DNA from: Triparma columacea
Lineage: Eukaryota; Sar; Bolidophyceae; Parmales; Triparmaceae
Direction of reading: 5' to 3'
NCBI GenBank assembly: GCA_030267965.1
Contig: BRYA01000248.1
Location: forward strand, 1-49,775
DNA: 49,775 bases
Shown here: positions 44,011-49,775 of the stretch, one piece after another
Numbering within the stretch: the first letter of the stretch is position 1
Layout of the letters: each line of letters begins with the position of its first letter
Program-made: the position numbers and the translations under genes
Notes under the pieces: model-generated
Database searches by the model: none
Told to the model about the DNA's origin: nothing
The model's input: the letters and a program-made list of their open reading frames with translations, nothing else

Positions 44011-44619
44011 CGGGCTGAATGTATTTTTGTAAATGTTCTTTTTTCTGCATTAGCGAATGTGGGGACTAGGGTTCCTAGGCGTTTGGCGAAACTGGGTAAA
44101 TTTTCAAAAAGTGGGTTTTACCCAGTTTTTATCCGATTCGGATGTATTCCCCCTGGTACAGGCTGCGTGTAGTAGTAGGTAGAACGAAAATATCCAAAAC
44201 AAAAACTGGGTAAAACCACCCAGTTTTACTGAAAAAGACCCAGTTTCGCCAAACGCTTGGTGGGGACTTTGGGGACTTTGGGAATCTAAAATCTCAAAAT
44301 GCTTTTATTGCATAGAAACCTTCCTATTCATGCGGGACGCGTCGCGCATTTTCCGGGGCTATTTATGAAATTGAAAACGGAAGTCCGGAAGCCGCCAAAA
44401 ATGAACGGCGACGTCAACTATAAGATTTTTCTCTTGTAAGGATTAGATTGGTCTCAATCCGATCTGGGAACATCCTTGTCTAGGAATTCCTGTCTAGTTT
44501 ATGATTCCGATTGTTTCATTCATGTCTGACTATACTTGAACTATAACTTCGCTAAAAAAGTTTATTCAACGGTATTTGCCTTTGCCTATAAAATTGCCTA
44601 TTTCTCTTCAAACTTTTGC
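44011..44619. other. Convergent intergenic region
   Basis: 609 bases between the hydrolase and the right-hand receptor; it contains the inverted-repeat element at 44079-44256. The rest (44260-44619) is AT-rich with no ORF or RNA gene seen. Confidence 0.45.
44079..44256. mobile_element. Non-coding terminal-inverted-repeat element (MITE-like), about 178 bp
   Basis: Perfect 19-bp inverted ends: GCGTTTGGCGAAACTGGGT at 44079-44097 and its reverse complement at 44238-44256. The similarity continues inward, imperfectly, to about 57 bp per arm (GTGGGTTTTACCCAGTTTTT against GGTGGTTTTACCCAGTTTTT), so the element could fold into a long hairpin. No coding capacity. Flanks CCTAG and TTGGT give no obvious target-site duplication. 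It may instead be a regulatory or 3'-end hairpin. Confidence 0.65.
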
Positions 44620-47600
44620 TTATGGTCCCACACCCTCTCCCCCCTCTTCCCCCCCCTCTCCCCCACCCAACAACCCAGTCGCTTCGTCCTTAAGCCCTAC
44701 CGCTGCATCAACCAACTCGACTTTTTCATCCCATCCAACGTCCTCCATCAGCTCCTCCTTAAATTCCTCAATGTCCTCAACCATGAGCGCCTTGGAATCC
44801 TCCACGATCCCGTCCCCAACCTCCGCTGCGAACCCCTTGACCCCCTCAGTAATATCTGCCAGCTTCATACTCCTAACGTCCTTGGCCAACTTAACGGGGT
44901 CGCTAGCTGCTGTGAAAATCGCGTCGACGGCCCCCCCTACGACCTTTTTGACGAAAATGTCGAGCACGCCCTCGAGCTTCTCAAGCGTCTTCTTCTTCAC
45001 CTCGCCAATGAAGTTGTCTTCAACCGGACCCTCAACAGTCGTGTCCAAAGTCTTGAGCTCGCCTGGTAGTAACTCTTCTTCGATGAAGGTTTTCAGCTCA
45101 TCCTTGACCCACGTGATCAACTTCTCCTTCGTCTCCTCCTGGAAATTTCTGTACCTTTCCGCGACTTCCTCCCTCAACTTCTCCTTCTGCTCTTCCATTA
45201 CCTCGGCGATGGAATCTTTCACTGCTCCCTTGGCAGCCTCTAAGCTGCTCGCCACGGCCTTTTTAACGTCCCTTTGCTCTTCTGGTACCTTGGCCAACTC
45301 CATTAAAGCCTCGAATCCTGCTTGCAGGCTTTTCTCGACCAGCTCGAAATCGTCGGTCACTCCCTCGTCCTCAAGGGCCTGCCACTTAGCGGCCTGGGCG
45401 TCTTTGAACGTACCCTCAACTTGGGCGACTTTCCTTTTTGCAAAGTCAAGGGCCTTTTCCTTCAGCTTACCGAAGAATCCAGAGGCAATGCCCATCACCT
45501 GCTCCATCAATTCCCCGCTAATCACCTCAGACGCGCTGATGTCATCGAAGGCCTGCTTCATATTGTCGATAGCTTCGTCAGGTACGATTTTAGACGTGAA
45601 ACTGTAGAAGGTGCCCACGAATCTTTCCCCAAGATAGATCAATTGCTTGAACCCAGGTATCTCTCTTAGTGTATCGAGCACTCCGACGTCCTCCTCCCCC
45701 TCCCCGTCTTCCCTTAACCTCCTCTTCTGGAAGTTCTGGTAGACTATGAGGATGAGGATCCCTAACTGTATCACGCCGAGCAAGTCTCCGAACCTCTCCT
45801 TGTCTTGCTTCGTCTCTGTATAGATGTTCACCCTAACGCAGAGACTTCCAAGGAGAGTGAAGTAGAGCTGCCACTGTGCCGCTTCCGCTAGCGTGTCGTG
45901 CTTGTCGTCAATGAAGGGTTTGTACCCTGCGTAAACCCTCATACTCATGAGCGCTATCAGGAGGGCCGTCACGCACTGCCCCGCCGTACCTGGATTGAAC
46001 AGGACGAGGCCGCCGGTGAGCATGAGCCGCCGGATCGTCTCGAATACCTCGAACCACCAACAGCGCGGCTGCGAAGAGAGCGTTGTTAGAATACTAGCAA
46101 ACTGATATGTAACGACAATCAAACCAAATCACTAACTATTCCACTGAAACGTCACGACAATCAAACCAGATCTAACCAAAATCACCCCGCCGCAGCCTGC
46201 CCATGACTCACCTCGTATGTCTCGTAAAGGAACTGCAGCTGGCGCAGAGATGGATTTTCTGTCTCCCTCTTGGATCTTAGAAACAGTGCGCACCACATGG
46301 CCTCCACCCCATCCATAGTTTCGACCATAGTCCACCCAATCTCTCCTTCTTGTTCCTTTTTCTTGATGAACTGCTGGACCTCCGAGGGTGAAAAATCGAC
46401 GAATCCATCAGCGACCACCCACTTTAAGGTTTTGCAGAAAAGTTTTCGAGTCTTTTTTTTTTTCTTTTGCTTGTGCTCCATGAAGGACCACAGGCGAGTC
46501 TATGATGGGCGTTTGTTAGGTCAGGGTGGGATTAGAATAGAGAGTGCATTTAATACTTTCGGCGACGCTTCTCACCTTAACGTCAAACCTTTTAGCGGTC
46601 CGTTTCCCAAGAAGAAAGTTCTGTCCAGGGTCTATGTCCAACCTCTGATTGTACATTAAGATTAGATAGGCGACAGGGATGCCAACAGGAAACACGATGA
46701 CCATCAACCAAGCCCAGACTACACCAGCATCGTGCCACTTCCCACTTCCCTTTCCTTCCCACCTATCTGAGCACCTCAATGAGAGGTCAATTTTGAGGAA
46801 ATCTCCCTCGTCTGGCGCATTTACTTGGGAGTTTAAATCGGACCTAAGTGAGTTTTGAAGGACGTCTTGAGCGTGATAGTTATCGGTAAACTCTTGACAT
46901 CCAAACGTGTGGAGAATCTACGGCGGTGACGTTATTTGCGGTGACGTTAGTTTTTGTTCTGCACTGCGTTGCGTGAAGGGCGCCAGAATGATCGATTTTG
47001 CAACGTCACTCACCTTCGTGCTAACTGTCGGGAAGATAAGGAACGTGAAAACGAGGAGGTAGTTGAAGAGCAAGGCGGCCCAGTCCGTTTCCCCCTCCGA
47101 TAACTTTCGTTTCCCGTTTAGTTTCTTCAACTGGTATGACCTGTAGTACACGCCAATAATAATCACGAGAGACAAAATTGTCATAGAATAGAGACTTGAG
47201 ATGTGATTTACTTCGAACATGCAACCAAGTGGAACGACAGTTCCGAGGTCGAAGTTTAGGAAGTTTAAATGCTGCATTAGCGTGTGGGGTTAATTGCACA
47301 ATGGATTGGTTGTTGATGCTTCCCTCGCGAGCCCAAATTCATGTTCTCACCTTCATAAACTCCAAGTAGAAGCCATCAATGAATACATCGAGGTTGAAGG
47401 CCAAAGACGTTGTAATTTGAAAATAAGAAGCAAGTATCTTGGCCTGAACCTTGACTGAAATATAGATGGCATTGAATCGCGCTTTCATGGACTTCATCTC
47501 CCCGGGAGTGCTTTCGCCGAACATCCTGTTTGCTTTAAGGTAGTGATAGAGGTAAATGGACACAATCACGCCGAATATAACGGCAAAGCTTATCAACACA

Positions 47601-48608
47601 GCTGTAAGGGCCTTGGACCCCTTACAGGAAACGCATTTCCCTTGGCTCATGGCGTAGTTTGATTGACAGGCTCCGCAATACGGGCCCTCGTGTCCTTCAT
47701 AGCAGAGTGAAGAGTTTGTTCGGTTGAGGACATTGCCACCTATGCAAAAATCTATGTTTAGTCGTTTGGGAAGGTCGGTTAGTTTTTCGTCATGTTGCTT
47801 TCTTGCGCTTGAGAACCACTTTCAAAAAAATACCTTGAGGAAAATAGTGATAGGGTTAAGACGCATCCTCACCTGGATTGGGGCACTCGCGAATTAAAGT
47901 ATCGTTGATTGACGTCCTCCAATATCCCGGCTCAAGTTCAAGTGATTGCAGAGTTGTCCCCGTTGTTGGTTTGACGCCTTCTCCCGTCGGAAATGCCATA
48001 GTCCCATCAATCGTCACGTCCGTGTAGTACCCACTTGCGCTTTGGCACCCCAACTTATCTTTCGTAGGCACCTGGAATGAGGGGCAGTTTATGCAAATAG
48101 GGTATCCAGCATCTGGAGTGTACTCATTCCCCTTGCACAACTCGCAATCTCCACCATGAAAATCGGGAGGGCGGCAGCAGTAAGAGGAGCTTTGGTTGTA
48201 GCCAATTGTCCCGTCAACTATCAGCAGCTCTTGACTTGTGCACAAAGACCCACCAAAGCTCTCGCATGTGCCCTCGATGGTCATAAGATCCTGGTAGCAT
48301 ACGCTCTTATAAAATGTGAAATTTGTCGGGCAAGAATTCCACATTCCAGGCTTTGAGCTCTTACCCGCAGGGCAATCAGAGCATTTAGAGGCAGTTTGGT
48401 CGAGATTATTCTTGCCTGGCTCACAAGGCATGCATGCCTTGGCTCCACGAGCTGGTGAGTAAGAGTGGTAAGGACACAAGGAGCAGTCTTCCGTCGCTGT
48501 CGCAACGCTGGAATATTTCCCGATTGGACAGAGCTGGCAGGCACTTTCGCTGATTTGAGCCGTCTCAGTGTTATACCTTCCAGGTCCGAAATTATCGAAA
48601 AACAGCAT
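44620..48608 (-). CDS. GCC2/GCC3 multi-span membrane receptor without kinase, 6 exons, about 1153 aa
   Basis: Exons 48608 (or beyond)-47873, 47739-47351, 47271-47014, 46917-46576, 46499-46212, 46068-44620; all in frame (phase 1, then 0). Extracellular Cys-rich part about 1-290 with ephrin-receptor-like repeats (GPGRYNTETAQ, CQLCPIGKYSS, CSLCPYHSYSP, CMPCEPGKNNLDQTASKC) and an EGF-like end GHEGPYCGACQ. About seven membrane spans follow (ALTAVLISFAVIFGVIVSIY, TILSLVIIIGVYY, LLFNYLLVFTFLIFP, VWAWLMVIVFPVGIPVAYLI, LMLTGGLVLFNPGTAGQCV, GVIQLGILILIVYQ), with YEPRCWWFEVFETIRRL linking exons 5 and 6. The last 330 residues are soluble, helical and acidic (EEELLPGELKTLDTTVEGP). ATG 48608 is the first in frame; the frame is open to about 48735 without ATG, then meets the satellite, so 5' sequence may be missing or moved. 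Confidence 0.8.
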
Positions 48609-48787
48609 CAGAGAGACTAGTAATTCGATAGCCTCGGACTCCAAGAGCGAGGGCTGCGTCCTCAACAGAGGAGTCACGCATGTCACTTCCGTTCGCGTAG
48701 AATTATCTACTAGATGGTATTATTTAACACCTCCACCTGGAGCTTTGCCTCCATGGAACTTGTGGTGTTGTGGTGGAACTGGACAAT

Positions 48788-49740
48788 TGATATCTTGATT
48801 TGAAATCAAGATATCTTCATGGTAGAGATATCCTAGGGGATGAGAGATATCTTCGGGGATGAAAGATATCCTCGGGGATGAGAGATATCATCGGGGATGA
48901 AAGATATCTTCGGGGATAAGAGATATCTTCAAGGATGAGAGATATCTTCAAGGATGAGAGATATCTCCAGGGATGAAAGATATCTTCAAGGATGAGAGAT
49001 ATCTCCAGGGATGAAAGATATCTTCGGGGATGAAAGATATCTTCAGGGATGAAAGATATCTTCAGGGATAAGAGATATCTCGATTTGAAATCAAGATATC
49101 TTCATGGTATAGAGATATCCTAGGGTATGAGAGATATCTTTGGGGATGAGAGATATCTCGATTTCAAATCAAGATATCTTCGGGGATGAGAGATATCTTC
49201 GGGGATGAGAGATATCTCTGGGGATGAGAGATATCTTGATTTGAAATCAAGATATCTTCAAGGATGAGAGATATCTTCAAGGATGAGAGATATCTTCAAG
49301 GATGAGAGATATCTTCAAGGATGAGAGATATCTTCAGGGATGAGAGATATCTCGATTTCAAATCAAGATATCTTCGGGGATGAGAGATATCTTCGGGGAT
49401 GAGAGATATCTCTGGGGATGAGAGATATCTCGATTTCAAATCAAGATATCTTCAGGGATGAGAGATATCTTCAAGGATGAGAGATATCTTCAGGGATGAG
49501 AGATATCTCGATTTCAAATCAAGATATCTTCAAGGATGAGAGATATCTTCAAGGATGAGAGATATCTTCAGGGATGAGAGATATCTTTGGGGATGAAAGA
49601 TATCTTCTGGGATGAAAGATATCTTCAGGGATGAGAGATATCTTTGGGGATGAAAGATATCTTCTGGAGTGAAAGATATCTTCAGGGATAAGAGATATCT
49701 TCGGGGATGAAAGATATCTTCAGGGATGAAAGATATCTTC
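48788..49740. repeat. GATATC satellite, about 18-bp unit, about 950 bp
   Basis: Some 50 tandem copies of an 18-bp unit of form GGGGATGAGAGATATCTTC, with variants GGGATGAAAGATATC, AAGGATGAG and GGGATAAGAG. Every unit contains the palindrome AGATATCT. At intervals (about 48788, 49080, 49158, 49228, 49351, 49432, 49508) the unit is replaced by a longer inverted-repeat block, GATATC then TTGATTT or CGATTT, then AAATC then AAGATATC. The array begins about 50 bp after the last open codon of the receptor gene and continues nearly to the window's end. Confidence 0.95.
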
Positions 49741-49775
49741 AGTGTTGAATTTCCCTGTAGTAAAACGGAAGCAAA

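Noticed and set aside
48788..49740. CRISPR array
   Set aside because: Regular palindromic repeats, but units abut with no unique spacers, and the locus is eukaryotic; it is a satellite.

Overview
This window is the end of a eukaryotic nuclear chromosome. It opens with about 11 CCCTAA telomere repeats. The genes are short-intron and densely packed on both strands. Introns use GTGAG or GTAAG donors, CTAAC-like branch sites and pyrimidine-CAG acceptors. Protein types (a TKL-kinase receptor with GCC2/GCC3, EGF and beta-helix modules, PDCD4, PPWD1, LSm1, a SOUL protein) and an EamA transporter with a signal peptide followed by an ASSF-like motif suggest a photosynthetic stramenopile microalga, such as a bolidophyte or diatom relative. 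That placement is inference; no marker RNA is present. No tRNA, rRNA, CRISPR array or bacterial operon was seen.

Layout. 1-69: telomere. 325-11916 (minus): one apparent giant receptor kinase of 14 exons and about 3265 residues, built from duplicated modules; every exon junction keeps frame. 12367-15330 (plus): nucleoredoxin-like plus WD40 protein. 15674-19437 (plus): long coiled-coil, golgin-like protein. 19691-20508: two doubtful small genes. 20714-22581 (plus): PDCD4-like translation regulator. 22720-23334 (minus): unknown protein. 23664-26589 (minus): secreted Cys-rich repeat protein ending in a J domain. 26810-28630 (plus): RGG-rich, eIF4B-like protein. 29422-32765 (minus): Lys/Asp-rich nuclear-type protein with a duplicated module. 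33903-35201 (minus): SDR. 35693-36118 (minus): LSm1. 36713-37923 (plus): SOUL heme protein. 38283-40260 (plus): PPWD1 cyclophilin. 40750-42708 (minus): EamA transporter. 42998-44010 (plus): ABHD11-like hydrolase. 44079-44256: inverted-repeat (MITE-like) element. 44620-48608 (minus): second GCC2-type membrane receptor without a kinase. 48788-49740: 18-bp GATATC satellite.

The internal part (20-44 kb) is mostly ordinary housekeeping: mRNA decay (LSm1), splicing-associated cyclophilin (PPWD1), translation control (PDCD4, eIF4B-like). The outer 12 kb and the last 5 kb hold large cell-surface receptors and repeats, the usual place for fast-evolving families. Many neighbours are divergent pairs sharing 150-600 bp promoters. 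Splice sites were assigned by eye from consensus and frame and were not checked against transcripts.
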